64,000 nt of DNA from Bradyrhizobium vignae (lineage in GTDB: Bacteria; Pseudomonadota; Alphaproteobacteria; Rhizobiales; Xanthobacteraceae), in the NCBI RefSeq assembly GCF_004114425.1, contig NZ_RDQF01000006.1, positions 62,001 through 126,000 on the forward strand, written 5' to 3'. The notes below the pieces were generated by a model. That model saw only the letters and a list, made by a program, of their open reading frames with translations, was not told where the DNA came from and did no database searches. Position 1 is the first letter of the stretch. Every line of letters starts with the position of its first letter. Positions 17,771 through 26,914 of the stretch are shown one piece after another. Position numbers and translations under genes: made by a program.

Positions 17771-17878
17771 GATCCGGCGACGGTCGATGCCATCCTGCGT
17801 GAGTTGGACGGGGTCGATGTGCTCGTCAACAACGCCGACTTCGGCTTCTACGGCCCAGACCGTATTCATGCGACATGA
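17771..17878 (+). pseudogene. Short-chain dehydrogenase/reductase remnant
   Basis: This frame reads DPATVDAILRELDGVDVLVN and then NADFGFYGPD before a stop. It matches the SDR segment around the NNAG motif and its preceding helix (D-x-L-V-N-N-A). Stops close the frame on both sides, and neither the cofactor glycine motif nor the YxxxK site is present. It is a fragment of a lost gene in the otherwise empty 17612-17979 gap. Confidence 0.5.
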
Positions 17879-17979
17879 GGGCGTCCTCGGATGTGTTTGA
17901 TCGACAGCTGGGGGTCTCACGCCGGAAATGATGCGCAGCAGATCGCAGACCATTAGCCGACCTCCACAAGCCGGCTCCG

Positions 17980-19380
17980 CTACCTTTCCGGAAGGCGCGG
18001 TGGAAGCAAAATCACGGCTGCCAGCGTTCCCAATGCGCACGCCAAGCCAGTGCCCACGAAGGGCCAGAAGTATGCCACTGCTCGATCCGAGGAACTCAGT
18101 AGCGCTCCAAACGCCGCGATACCGACGGCAAAGCCCGCTTGTCGCATGACGATGGTCACCGCCGATGCCATGCCGGCTTGCTCACTAGGAACCAAGGCAA
18201 CGACGACACCGGACAACTGAGGATGTGCCAGGGCGGCGCCGAGTCCGACGACAATCATAGCCAATATCACTGGCCATTGATTTGGGGTGCCGTTGGCTGT
18301 CAGCGCCGCAACGAAACCTGCGCTCCCGATGGTCATGATCGCGAGAGCCAATGTGAAATACCATCGCCATCCGAGCGCGGTTACAATTCTGCCCCCGAGC
18401 GGTGGCACGAACAACATTGGCAAGGTTGCCGCCAACATGACGATGCCGCCCGTGTCGGCGCTCACGCCAAGGGACGCGCTGAGAAACGGCGGCAGGTAGA
18501 CGAGCATGGCCCAGTACCCGATCGAAACCGCGGCGAGAAGCACAGCAATCCCAACCATCGCGGGACGCAAAAAGACGACTGGGTCGAAGATGGGCTGCGC
18601 ACGCCTTCTTTGTTGAAGGGCGAAGACGAAAAATAGCACGAGTGCAAGGCCACAGCCGACCACGAGCGTCATCCTTGCAGTCCGACCGTAGAGAAGAGCC
18701 TCTATCAGCACGAAAAGGGCAGCTGTCAGAATGACCATCCCGACGAAGTCGAGCGGACGAGGTGAAGGCTCCTTTGCTTCGCCAACAAGATGGGGGATGC
18801 CCCAGGCAACTAAGACGCAAGCCGGAACATTCGCCAGGAATATCCAACGCCATCCGAGCCAGGACGAGACAATGCCGCCGAGCGCGGGGCCCAATGCCAT
18901 CGCAGTTCCGGACATGACGCCGAGCCAGGCGAAAGCGCGAGTCCGCGCCTTCGCCTGCGGATAGGCCGATGCAATCAGCGCGATGCCACCCGTGATCACG
19001 AAGGCGGCTCCGATACCTTGAAACGCACGCGCAAGGTTCAACGACATGCCGTTCCAGGCCGACGCGCACGCGATGGACGCCACTGCAAATATGAGGTTGC
19101 CCCACAGCATCGCTGCCCGACGACCATATCTGTCAGCCAGCGCGCCGGCCACCAGCAGCGACGCCGTAAATGCAAGGCTGAAAGCATCCATGACCCAGGC
19201 ATATCCAGCAATATCGAGCTGCAGCTCGCGAGCAATGGCCGGCAAAGCCACCACAACAGCGGTCACGTCAAAGTTGGTTAGGAATGCGGCCAGACCCAGC
19301 CCAAGCGCCGGCCACATGGACGGTAGGACGGCTTCTGCGGTAGCGCCGTGCGGGGAGAGTGGTGACATGGGATGGGTCAA
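17980..19380 (-). CDS. MFS transporter, DHA2-like drug exporter
   Basis: The 466-residue polytopic membrane protein has the early loop motif GALADRYGRRAAMLWG (MFS motif A) and AFQGIGAAFVITGG in helix 4, both typical of the H+-antiporter DHA2 group. About 14 hydrophobic segments fit. It is divergent from a LysR-type gene, a usual arrangement in which the regulator controls the exporter. The start could also be the in-frame ATG at residue 5. The substrate is unknown. Confidence 0.9.
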   Translation of the reverse strand: MTHPMSPLSPHGATAEAVLPSMWPALGLGLAAFLTNFDVTAVVVALPAIARELQLDIAGYAWVMDAFSLAFTASLLVAGALADRYGRRAAMLWGNLIFAVASIACASAWNGMSLNLARAFQGIGAAFVITGGIALIASAYPQAKARTRAFAWLGVMSGTAMALGPALGGIVSSWLGWRWIFLANVPACVLVAWGIPHLVGEAKEPSPRPLDFVGMVILTAALFVLIEALLYGRTARMTLVVGCGLALVLFFVFALQQRRRAQPIFDPVVFLRPAMVGIAVLLAAVSIGYWAMLVYLPPFLSASLGVSADTGGIVMLAATLPMLFVPPLGGRIVTALGWRWYFTLALAIMTIGSAGFVAALTANGTPNQWPVILAMIVVGLGAALAHPQLSGVVVALVPSEQAGMASAVTIVMRQAGFAVGIAAFGALLSSSDRAVAYFWPFVGTGLACALGTLAAVILLPPRLPER

Positions 19381-19446
19381 TCGCGACTGGAAATGTTGCC
19401 ACGAATTGAACGGACTGTTGGGTTCACGTCAGCATGAATCTGGTTC

Positions 19447-19456
19447 ATACCGGTAT
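19447..19456. promoter_or_regulatory. Palindrome at the MFS/LysR divergent promoter
   Basis: ATACCGGTAT is a perfect 10-bp palindrome just before the preferred LysR start at 19458 and inside the 77-bp divergent region. It has the T-N-A-like symmetry of LysR operators, but one copy is weak evidence. Confidence 0.35.
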
Positions 19457-19457
19457 C

Positions 19458-20384
19458 ATGAGAATTCTTCCTCCCTTTGATGGTCTTGTGGCGTTCGAGG
19501 CGGCCGCGCGTCATCGCAGCATGACGCTTGCTGCCAATGAGTTGCGCCTCACGCAGAGTGCGATCAGTCATCGCCTGAAGAAGCTCGAAGCATTTGTCGG
19601 CGCATCGCTGTTCAATCGCACCGGCACCGGATTGTGTCCGACGGCGGCCGGCATCTCTCTGCTCGAAGACGTCGGCAGGCTGCTCGACGACATGTCGGGC
19701 CTGAGGGCCCGATCTCGGGCGGCCTCGCGGCCGGCCACCCTGAAGATCGGGATCGGTGCGGCGCTGTCGCAGTATTGGCTCGTGCGCCGTTTGCCGAACT
19801 TTGCTGCGTCCAACCCGGATATCGGGATCGAGTTGCATGTTGCGGAAAGTGAAGCTCAGGCGCGGGCGGCAGATGTGGACGTATTTGTCTCATGGATGCC
19901 GAAAGCCGGTGCGCGCGCGACATCCACGCAGCGATTGCTGTTCGACGAGCAAGTATTTCCGGTGGCAGCACCACGCCTAGTTCCGCGGGGCCGCCAACTC
20001 TCGAACCCGGAAGCACTGGTCGACCTTCCTCTGATCCATAAAGGGCCGGGCGGTCGCAACGACGGTGCCGAATGGTCGTGGCATGTGTGGTTCGAGCGAT
20101 TGAGGATCAGAACGCCGGTGCCTGAGGCCGTGCGGTTCGGCTCGCTTGGTATGGCGCTCGCTGCGGCGATCGAGGGGGCGGGCGTGGTCCTCGCTCGATC
20201 GCTTTTGGTGCATGATGCGCTGGCCGACCGCCGATTGTGCCGGCTGCTGCAGTCGAAATGGGACATGCCATCCAGCAAAGCGCACTTTGTCCGCTGGCCG
20301 CCGGTGCTGACAGGAGACAAGCGCGTGAAGGCCTTTGCCAACTGGATCATGGACGAAGCAGGCCGAACATCGTCGGCATCCTGA
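19458..20384 (+). CDS. LysR-family transcriptional regulator
   Basis: The 308-residue regulator has an N-terminal winged HTH (FEAAARHRSMTLAANELRL, TQSAISHRLKKLEAFVG) and a substrate-binding domain from about residue 90. The opening MRILPPFDGLVAFEAAARH resembles the GcvA-like subgroup, so I prefer the start at 19458 over one eight codons earlier. It probably regulates the divergent MFS gene. It is followed by repeats and a gene-free gap of 534 bp. Confidence 0.9.
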   Translation: MRILPPFDGLVAFEAAARHRSMTLAANELRLTQSAISHRLKKLEAFVGASLFNRTGTGLCPTAAGISLLEDVGRLLDDMSGLRARSRAASRPATLKIGIGAALSQYWLVRRLPNFAASNPDIGIELHVAESEAQARAADVDVFVSWMPKAGARATSTQRLLFDEQVFPVAAPRLVPRGRQLSNPEALVDLPLIHKGPGGRNDGAEWSWHVWFERLRIRTPVPEAVRFGSLGMALAAAIEGAGVVLARSLLVHDALADRRLCRLLQSKWDMPSSKAHFVRWPPVLTGDKRVKAFANWIMDEAGRTSSAS

Positions 20385-20469
20385 ATGGTACGTGATTTCC
20401 GCGAGCGGCGCGGGGCACTGGTACAAGGGCAGCCGAGGGGCGGCGCTCGCAGCCGAGTGGTGCACTAAA

Positions 20470-20569
20470 GCATGATCCGGAAAAGTGCGAAGCGGTTTTC
20501 CGGAAAGATCATGCGTAAACAACAAGCTAAAGCGCGATGACGATTCATCCAAATTTCATCGCGCTTTAG
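20470..20569. repeat. Rhizobial palindromic repeat, copy 2, with second hairpin
   Basis: The first module (20470-20514, GCATGATC to GATCATGC) matches the element at 9132-9174. A second module follows at 20527-20569, where CTAAAGCGCGATGA pairs perfectly with TCATCGCGCTTTAG. Two stable hairpins in series suggest a compound intergenic element that could act as a terminator or processed RNA. Confidence 0.75.
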
Positions 20570-20607
20570 TCGCCTCGAAGCGACAAACAATCTGAAGGAA
20601 ACAGAGC

Positions 20608-20639
20608 GCAAATGGAGCGAACTGCAAATGGAGCGAACT
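20608..20639. repeat. Tandem 16-bp duplication
   Basis: GCAAATGGAGCGAACT occurs twice head to tail, at 20608-20623 and 20624-20639, in a gene-free gap. It is probably replication slippage; no regulatory role can be read. Confidence 0.6.
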
Positions 20640-20708
20640 AACGAGCATCGCAAACGCTCCTTCACATTATGACCTGCTGCTGATTTTGCTCCGTGCTCCC
20701 AAATGAAA

Positions 20709-20739
20709 ACACCCGCGACGGATTGCTCCGCGCGGGTGT
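20709..20739 (-). terminator. Probable intrinsic terminator of the DUF1214/DUF1254 operon
   Basis: ACACCCGCG (20709-20717) pairs perfectly with CGCGGGTGT (20731-20739). Read on the minus strand the stem is followed by TTTTCATTT, as expected for an intrinsic terminator. It lies about 180 bp beyond the last gene of the leftward PBP-DUF1214-DUF1254 operon. Confidence 0.6.
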
Positions 20740-20918
20740 GACGAACTCTCGATGATGCCAGTATGCCCCTGTTTTGCCCGACGAGTCAAAGGGAGCGTAC
20801 ACGTCCGTCCGGTGGCTTCGTCATCGCCGACCGAAGAACGTAATGATTTCAATGCCCCCGCTACTGTGCATGGGGTTGTTTTCGCAGTTTTTGTCTTGCA
20901 CCGCCGATATGGCCGCGC

Positions 20919-21503
20919 TCAACGGCGGCTGCGCGGCGTCTCGGCCTTGGCCGGCGGCTCGGTCTGGGGCGCGCAGGTCGCAGCTGCAAGCGTTGCTTGC
21001 GCCTGCTGCATCAGGCCGGGCTCCGGGGCGAGTGCCTTCATCAGGATCAGGCCGGTGGTGCTGGGAGAGTCAATGATCAGGCGGTCGGCTGCGGTGACCT
21101 CTTCGTCCTCGGGCAGCTCGTTGTGCTGCGCTTCCGTCATCAGGTCGAGCTCGATCACCTTCTTGCCGGCCGAGCGGTCGTTGATGGCGTAGTAGGCGAT
21201 CTCGTTACGGGTGTAGAACGACACCGAGGTGTAGGCCTGGCTCACCGGCACGGTGAGCTTGATCGGCCCGCCCGAGAGGTCATAGCGGCAAATCGCCAGC
21301 GCAAAGGCCGGGTCCATGAACGGCATCGGCGAATTGTTGGGGTCGGCGAGGGGAAGCTGGGTGACGGCGTTCGCCTTCGTCATCGGCGTCAGCCGCGAAT
21401 AGGCATCCTGCGTGGCGATCCGCGGCAGCGCCAGCACGCTGACGAGATGGACCACGAGGCCCAGCACCACGCCGGCGATGATGGTGAACGCGAGCCGGAT
21501 CAT
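20919..21503 (-). CDS. DUF1254 domain envelope protein
   Basis: The 194-residue protein has an N-terminal membrane segment (residues 4-25), then a DUF1254-like region (DAYSRLTPMTKANAVTQLP, ICRYDLSGGPIKLTVP, VSFYTRNEIAYYAIND). A Cys- and Pro-containing tail follows. Its start overlaps the DUF1214 stop by four bases. DUF1254 and DUF1214 usually occur as a pair or fusion; their activity is unknown. Location downstream of a class A PBP suggests an envelope role. Confidence 0.85.
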   Translation of the reverse strand: MIRLAFTIIAGVVLGLVVHLVSVLALPRIATQDAYSRLTPMTKANAVTQLPLADPNNSPMPFMDPAFALAICRYDLSGGPIKLTVPVSQAYTSVSFYTRNEIAYYAINDRSAGKKVIELDLMTEAQHNELPEDEEVTAADRLIIDSPSTTGLILMKALAPEPGLMQQAQATLAAATCAPQTEPPAKAETPRSRR

Positions 21504-22078
21504 GAGCAGCCCACCGTGGTGATGCTCGGCATCGGCGCATCGCGCTGGGTGCGCGTCGCAACGCCGACCGGCGTGTCGTAGAGGCGCAGCATCAGCGCGT
21601 AGCGCTCGATGCCGCCGGTCGGCAGCCAGTTGCCGGCGCGCGAGCGCGAGGCGATGCGGATCTCGAACGAGCCGTCGGAGGAGCGCACGATCTCCTGGCT
21701 GGTGAAGCCGTAGCGGGCAAGCGAGTTGGCGACGAGATGGCCCTTGCGGTCGTACAGCGTCAGCGTCCAGAACCGCGCCGGCGGCGTCACGCCGGAGACG
21801 ACGACGTCACAGCGGCCGTCGAGCGCCTTCTTCTGGTCGTCGGTGGTGGCGGTGAAGGCGACGCCGTCGCCGGTGCCGATCGGCAGCTCGCCGTTGCGAA
21901 CGATGGTGGCACGCGAATAGGGGTCGACGTCGGCAGTGCCGGTGCGCGGCCGCGCCGTCCAGGCGCCGATGGTCAGTGCGCCGATCTCGGTGCCGCGCGT
22001 CGTCGTCATCCAGGTCGCACCCAAGCCGACCACCGTCGCGAGGAGAAGCGCCGTCAATGTGATCAGGATCAGCCGCAC
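21500..22078 (-). CDS. DUF1214 domain envelope protein
   Basis: The 192-residue protein has an N-terminal transmembrane or signal segment (residues 2-22) and a DUF1214 beta domain: FWTLTLYDRKGHLVANSLAR and FEIRIASRSRAGNWLPTGG are characteristic. It starts nine bases after the PBP gene stop and its own stop overlaps the DUF1254 start. The three genes are one transcription unit. No enzymatic role is established. Confidence 0.85.
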   Translation of the reverse strand: MRLILITLTALLLATVVGLGATWMTTTRGTEIGALTIGAWTARPRTGTADVDPYSRATIVRNGELPIGTGDGVAFTATTDDQKKALDGRCDVVVSGVTPPARFWTLTLYDRKGHLVANSLARYGFTSQEIVRSSDGSFEIRIASRSRAGNWLPTGGIERYALMLRLYDTPVGVATRTQRDAPMPSITTVGCS

Positions 22079-22087
22079 GGGTTTCGA

Positions 22088-24367
22088 TCAGTTCTTGCGC
22101 GGAGCGGATGCGTTGGCATTCTCTTCCGCATAATTCTGCGGGAAGGCGAGCGCGCTCGTCGACGAGGCCGGCTTGCTGTCATTTGCCGTCGATTTGTTCG
22201 CAGTCTTGGCCGCATCATCAAGCAGCTTCTCGACGCGCACAAGGATGTCGGCGCCGCGCTTGGTCAGTACCGGCGGCGGGCCGGGCTTGGTCTCCAGCAC
22301 CTTCGGCGCCGCATTGGCTTGCGCGTTGCTCACAGGCTGCGGCGGCAGCTTCTGACCCATGCCGATGCCGGGGATCTCCCGGACCTCGACGCCCTGATGC
22401 GCGGCGACCATGATGTCGTGCCAGGTCTGCGCCGGCAGCGAGCCACCGGTCATGCGGTTGGTCGGGGAATAGTCGTCGTTGCCGTACCACACCGCACAGG
22501 TGAAATTGCCCGTGTAGCCGACGAACCAGGCGTCGCGATACGCATTGGTGGTGCCGGTCTTGCCCGCAGTCGGAATGCCGTCGAGCGCCGCGCGTCGCGC
22601 GGTGCCTTCGCTGACGACGTGGCTCATCATGCCCGCCATGTCGGCGGCGATGTTCGGCGGAATCGCCTGCTTCGGCTTCGGGCCGTCGCGATCCCATCGC
22701 CAGACGAGATCGCCGGCGCCGGTACGCACTTCGAGCACCGTATGCGGCGTCACCGCCTTGCCGCGGTTTGGGAAGGTCGCGTAGGCGACGGCATGCTCGA
22801 GCACGGTGACTTCGTCCGAGCCGATCGGCAGCGACGGCGTGTCGGGCAACGGCGCCTTGATGCCGAAGCGGCGGGCGACTTCGACGATCTTGGCGCGGCC
22901 GACCTTGGCCGGGTTCGGCGCCTTCGGCTGCTCCCGCCGGCCGATCTCGATCGACAGCTTCACCGGTACGACATTGATCGAGCGCGTGATCGCCTGCGTC
23001 AGCGTCACCGAGCCGGAATAGGAATGGCCATAGTTCTGCGGGCACCAATTGCCGATGCAGACCGGGCCGTCGACCACGATCGAGTTGGGCGTGAAGCCGT
23101 TCAAGAGCGCCGTGGTGTAGACGTAAGGCTTGAACGACGAGCCGGGCTGGCGATAGGCGTCGGTGGCGCGGTTGAACTGGCTGGCGCCATAGTCGCGGCC
23201 GCCGACCATGGCGCGGATGCCGCCATCGAGGTCGGCGACGACGGTCGCCGCTTGCGTTGCGTGATAATCGCGGCCGAACTGGCGCAGCTGGTTCTCGATC
23301 GCGTCTTCGGCGGCCTTCTGCACGTTGGTGTCGATCGCGGTGCGGACCACGAAGACGCGCTCGGTGTAGGACTTCGGGAAGGTGTCGACCAGCTTGCGCA
23401 TCTCGTCGAAGGCATAGTCGAGATAATAGTTCGGCGATGCCTCGTCGCGGCGGTCGACGGCGAAGGCCGGGTTGCGGCGGGCGCCGAACACCTGGCCCTC
23501 GGTCATGAAGCCGGCATCGACGAGGTTGTCGAGTACGACGTTGGCGCGGGCGCGGGCGGCGGGCAGGTTGATGTGCGGGGCGTATTTCGTCGGCGCCTTG
23601 AACAGGCCGGCGAGCATCGCCGCTTCCGCCAGCGTCACGTCGCGCGCCGACTTGTTGAAGTAGAAATGCGCCGCGCCGTCGACGCCGAAGGTGCCGCCGC
23701 CCATATAGGCGCGGTCGAGATAAAGCTTGAGGATCTCGTTCTTGGTCAGGCGCCATTCCAGCCAGACCGCGAGGAAGGCTTCGTTGACCTTGCGCTCGAT
23801 GGTGCGCTCGTTGCTCAGGAACAGGTTCTTGGCGAGCTGCTGGGTGATCGAGGAGCCGCCCTGGCGCACGCCGCCGGCCTGGGCGTTGGTGACGAGCGCG
23901 CGCGCGGTGCCGGCGATGTCGATGCCGAAATGCTCGTAGAAGCGGCGGTCCTCGGTCGCCAGCGTCGCCTTGATCAGAACGTCGGGGAAATCTTCCAGCG
24001 GGATCGAGTCGTTGTGCTTGATGCCGCGGCTGCCGATCGGGCTGCCGTAGCGGTCGAGGAACGTCACCGCGAGATCGGACTTCTTCAGCCAGTCCTCGTC
24101 CGCGGTCTCGCGGAAGGCGGGAATGGCGAGGGTGAGCATCACGACCAGACCGCCGAGCCCGAGGGTTGCCGCCTCAGACAGCGGCTCGATGAACACCCAG
24201 CGCTTCCAGCGCCCGACATAGAAGCGGTCCATGAAGGTCGAGTAGCGCTCGTAGAGCTCGCGGATGCCCTTGGCCGAGGAAAACAGCGAGGAGTCGATGC
24301 GCGCATCGAGGTCGAGGAAGAAATTCCGGACCCTCTGCTTCCAATGCGGTGGTATGATCTGGCGCAC
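22088..24367 (-). CDS. Penicillin-binding protein 1A, bifunctional transglycosylase/transpeptidase
   Basis: This class A PBP polymerises and cross-links peptidoglycan at the inner membrane. The 759-residue protein has a membrane anchor near residues 68-90. Its GT51 domain shows ATEDRRFYEHFGID and the signature QGGSSITQQLAKNLF. The transpeptidase has the active serine in PGSSFKPYVY (SxxK), then SIN in TRSINVVP and KTGTT in PTAGKTGTTNAYRD. The C-terminal 90 residues are Pro/Ala/Lys rich and probably disordered. It heads an operon with the DUF1214 and DUF1254 genes. Rhizobial genomes carry several PBP1 paralogues, so I leave the symbol empty. Confidence 0.94.
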   Translation of the reverse strand: MRQIIPPHWKQRVRNFFLDLDARIDSSLFSSAKGIRELYERYSTFMDRFYVGRWKRWVFIEPLSEAATLGLGGLVVMLTLAIPAFRETADEDWLKKSDLAVTFLDRYGSPIGSRGIKHNDSIPLEDFPDVLIKATLATEDRRFYEHFGIDIAGTARALVTNAQAGGVRQGGSSITQQLAKNLFLSNERTIERKVNEAFLAVWLEWRLTKNEILKLYLDRAYMGGGTFGVDGAAHFYFNKSARDVTLAEAAMLAGLFKAPTKYAPHINLPAARARANVVLDNLVDAGFMTEGQVFGARRNPAFAVDRRDEASPNYYLDYAFDEMRKLVDTFPKSYTERVFVVRTAIDTNVQKAAEDAIENQLRQFGRDYHATQAATVVADLDGGIRAMVGGRDYGASQFNRATDAYRQPGSSFKPYVYTTALLNGFTPNSIVVDGPVCIGNWCPQNYGHSYSGSVTLTQAITRSINVVPVKLSIEIGRREQPKAPNPAKVGRAKIVEVARRFGIKAPLPDTPSLPIGSDEVTVLEHAVAYATFPNRGKAVTPHTVLEVRTGAGDLVWRWDRDGPKPKQAIPPNIAADMAGMMSHVVSEGTARRAALDGIPTAGKTGTTNAYRDAWFVGYTGNFTCAVWYGNDDYSPTNRMTGGSLPAQTWHDIMVAAHQGVEVREIPGIGMGQKLPPQPVSNAQANAAPKVLETKPGPPPVLTKRGADILVRVEKLLDDAAKTANKSTANDSKPASSTSALAFPQNYAEENANASAPRKN

Positions 24368-24659
24368 CTAGAACCCTTGAGGCTTGCTTCGAAAGCGTTC
24401 AAGCACCCGGCCGGGGCGGCATCGAGACGTCTTGCGGGAATGTTGCGGCAAACCCAAGGCGCCCGGCCAGCATCCGAGGGACTTGCTGTTCCTTCTAGCC
24501 GAGCGTGGCCTATAAACCAATGGTCACGCTCGGGATTTTGAACAACAGGTCCAATTGACCCCGGTTCTTTACGGGCTTCAAAGGGGCCTCGCTTGCACCC
24601 TTGCCGCCGCGCGCCCTAGATGGGGTTGCCGTAGCTCTTTCGAATTGTTGTTGAGGCGT

Positions 24660-25175
24660 ATGACCGCAGCTCCCAAACGACCTTCCGGCCAGGAAGGATT
24701 CTTCTGGAAAACCAAGACGTTGGAAGAGATGTCTGGGGACGAATGGGAGAGCCTGTGCGACGGCTGCGGTCGCTGCTGCCTGAACAAGCTCGAGGACGAG
24801 GACACCGGGCATATCTATTTCACCCATATCGGCTGCAAGCTGCTCGATGGTGCCAGCTGCGCCTGCAAGGACTATCCGAATCGTTCCGACAAGGTTCCGG
24901 ACTGCGTCCGCCTGACCCCGGCCAATGTCCGCACCCTGAACTGGCTGCCGCCGAGCTGCGGCTACAAGCTCGTCGCGGAGGGGCGCGACCTCTATTGGTG
25001 GCATCCGCTGGTGTCGGGCGATCCCAACACCGTGCATGAAGCCGGCGTCTCCGTGCGCGGCCGGGTGGAGGGCAGCGAGGAAGAGGTCCCGGACGAGGAG
25101 CTCGAGGACCACATCGTGCAATGGCCGGCGACCTTGCCGAAACGGGCCCGCCTGAAGCGACGCCCGAAGGACTGA
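24660..25175 (+). CDS. YcgN-family cysteine cluster protein (UPF0260)
   Basis: The 171-residue protein carries the CxxCxxCC cluster [18 protein letters not shown] and further cysteines in [20 protein letters not shown] and DCVRLTP. These are hallmarks of the YcgN/UPF0260 family, which is thought to bind zinc or an iron-sulfur cluster. No reaction is assigned. I start it at 24660; upstream in-frame residues look noncoding. The 292-bp divergent gap to the PBP gene holds its promoter but shows no motif I can name. Confidence 0.88.
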   Translation: MTAAPKRPSGQEGFFWKTKTLEEMSGDEWESLCDGCGRCCLNKLEDEDTGHIYFTHIGCKLLDGASCACKDYPNRSDKVPDCVRLTPANVRTLNWLPPSCGYKLVAEGRDLYWWHPLVSGDPNTVHEAGVSVRGRVEGSEEEVPDEELEDHIVQWPATLPKRARLKRRPKD

Positions 25176-25330
25176 TCCGCCGCGCGATCGGATCACGTCT
25201 TCGGGATGGCCCCGGGGCGGGATGCACCCATGCGCCGCGGTGCCTGCCTGGGAAAAGCTTTGCTGTCTACATTGCGCTGCATAGAACGATTCCTTCGCGG
25301 CGTTGCGCCGCCACATGACGTCCGATCGAG

Positions 25331-26911
25331 ATGAACAAGTTCGAACGGCAGAGCGCTGCCGACGTCCAAACGTTGCCTGAGGACATCGCCGAAGAGCTGT
25401 CCCGCCTTCCCAGCGAAGTGTTGAGCGTCGATGATGCGCCGTCCATCGCGCCGCCGGTGCCGCTGTCACGGGACGAGGTCCGCACCATCGTCATCAGCTT
25501 GATGCTGACCATGTTTCTGGCAGCGCTGGACCAGACCATCGTGGCGACTGCGCTGCCGACCATCGGACGCCAGTTTCAGGACGTCTCCAATCTTTCCTGG
25601 GTGATCACCGCCTATCTGCTCGCCTCGACTGCGGTCGCGCCGGTGTTCGGCACACTGAGCGACATCTACGGCCGCCGCGTCATGATCATCATCTCGCTCA
25701 GCCTGTTCGTCGCGGGCTCGGTGCTGTGCGCGATCGCGCCGAACATGCCGATGCTGATCCTGGCGCGCGGGCTTCAGGGCCTCGGCGGTGGCGGCATCAT
25801 GCCGGTAGTGCAGACCGTGATCTCCGACGTCGTCAGCCCGCGCGAGCGCGGGCAATACCAAGCCTATTTCTCCAGCGTCTGGATGGTCGGCGGCATCCTC
25901 GGCCCGGTCATCGGCGGCGTCTTCGCCGAGCATCTGCACTGGTCGATGATTTTCTGGATCAACCTGCCGCTTGCGGCCGCCGCGCTCGCTCTGCTGCTGC
26001 CCAAGATGAGCAAGATCCCGGTGTTCCACCGCAAGCGCAAGGTCGACTGGCTCGGCGGGGTTCTGCTGATGGCTGCCGCCGTCGTCTTCATGCTGGTGCT
26101 GACCTGGGGCGGTACGCGCTATGCCTGGCTATCACCGATCGTGCTTGCGATGGTGGGCGCCGCCGTCGCGCTCGCGATGACATTCGTGTGGCACGCCCGG
26201 CGCGCCGACGAGCCGTTTCTGCCACTGCCGTTGCTGACAGGATCGGTGGCGCCTTTCGCGCTGACGGCCGGCGGCTGCGGGTTGGGGGCGATCACCGGCC
26301 TCACCGTGCAGCTGCCGCTCTATTACGAGCAGGTCTATCATCTCACCGCCAGCGAGGCGGGGCTTGCCCTGATTCCGCTCGCGGCGGTCTCGACCTGCGG
26401 TGCGGCGATTGCCGGCCGCACCATGGCGCGGGCCAAGCACTACAAGCGCGTCGCCATCGTCGGCACGTCCTGGGCCGCGCTGTGCGGATTCGGGCTCACG
26501 GTCACCACCTTGCCGCTCTGGGGCCTGCTGTTGCTGATGGCCGCGTTCGCGCTTGGGCTCGGCACGACGTTCCCGGTGTGCGTGGTCTCGTTGCAGAATT
26601 CGGTCGCGCGTCCGCAAGTCGGCACCATTACCGGTGCGATGAACTTCTTCCGCTCGCTGATGTCCTCGTTCACGGTCGCCGCGTTCGCAGCGATCCTGCT
26701 CATCGCACTCGGTACCGACCTCCCGCTCGCCGGCGAGCATCACGCCGCGGGCGCCGTCGCGATACCCGCCGACGACATGCGGCACGCTTTCCGCTACGTG
26801 TTCGGCGCCGCCACCGCGCTGATGACCACCGCTGCGCTGTGCCTGATCGCGATGGAGGAGCGGCCGCTGGCCGGGCCCTCGGTCCAGCAATCCGTCGAGA
26901 TGGCCGAGTAA
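25331..26911 (+). CDS. MFS multidrug exporter, DHA2 (EmrB/QacA) family
   Basis: The 526-residue protein has a hydrophilic N-terminus (residues 1-55) then about 14 membrane helices. DHA2 features are LAALDQTIVATALPTIG in helix 1, GTLSDIYGRRVMII (motif A) and ARGLQGLGGGGIMPVV (motif B/C region). It should export hydrophobic drugs using the proton gradient. It stands alone, with the GAF kinase gene convergent 3 bp downstream. Confidence 0.92.
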   Translation: MNKFERQSAADVQTLPEDIAEELSRLPSEVLSVDDAPSIAPPVPLSRDEVRTIVISLMLTMFLAALDQTIVATALPTIGRQFQDVSNLSWVITAYLLASTAVAPVFGTLSDIYGRRVMIIISLSLFVAGSVLCAIAPNMPMLILARGLQGLGGGGIMPVVQTVISDVVSPRERGQYQAYFSSVWMVGGILGPVIGGVFAEHLHWSMIFWINLPLAAAALALLLPKMSKIPVFHRKRKVDWLGGVLLMAAAVVFMLVLTWGGTRYAWLSPIVLAMVGAAVALAMTFVWHARRADEPFLPLPLLTGSVAPFALTAGGCGLGAITGLTVQLPLYYEQVYHLTASEAGLALIPLAAVSTCGAAIAGRTMARAKHYKRVAIVGTSWAALCGFGLTVTTLPLWGLLLLMAAFALGLGTTFPVCVVSLQNSVARPQVGTITGAMNFFRSLMSSFTVAAFAAILLIALGTDLPLAGEHHAAGAVAIPADDMRHAFRYVFGAATALMTTAALCLIAMEERPLAGPSVQQSVEMAE

Positions 26912-26914
26912 GTC

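Noticed and set aside
21737..24541. A 934-codon open frame opposite the PBP and DUF1214 genes
   Set aside because: It is a GC-rich antisense shadow: Arg/Gly/His-heavy composition with no motifs, opposite genes with full family signatures.
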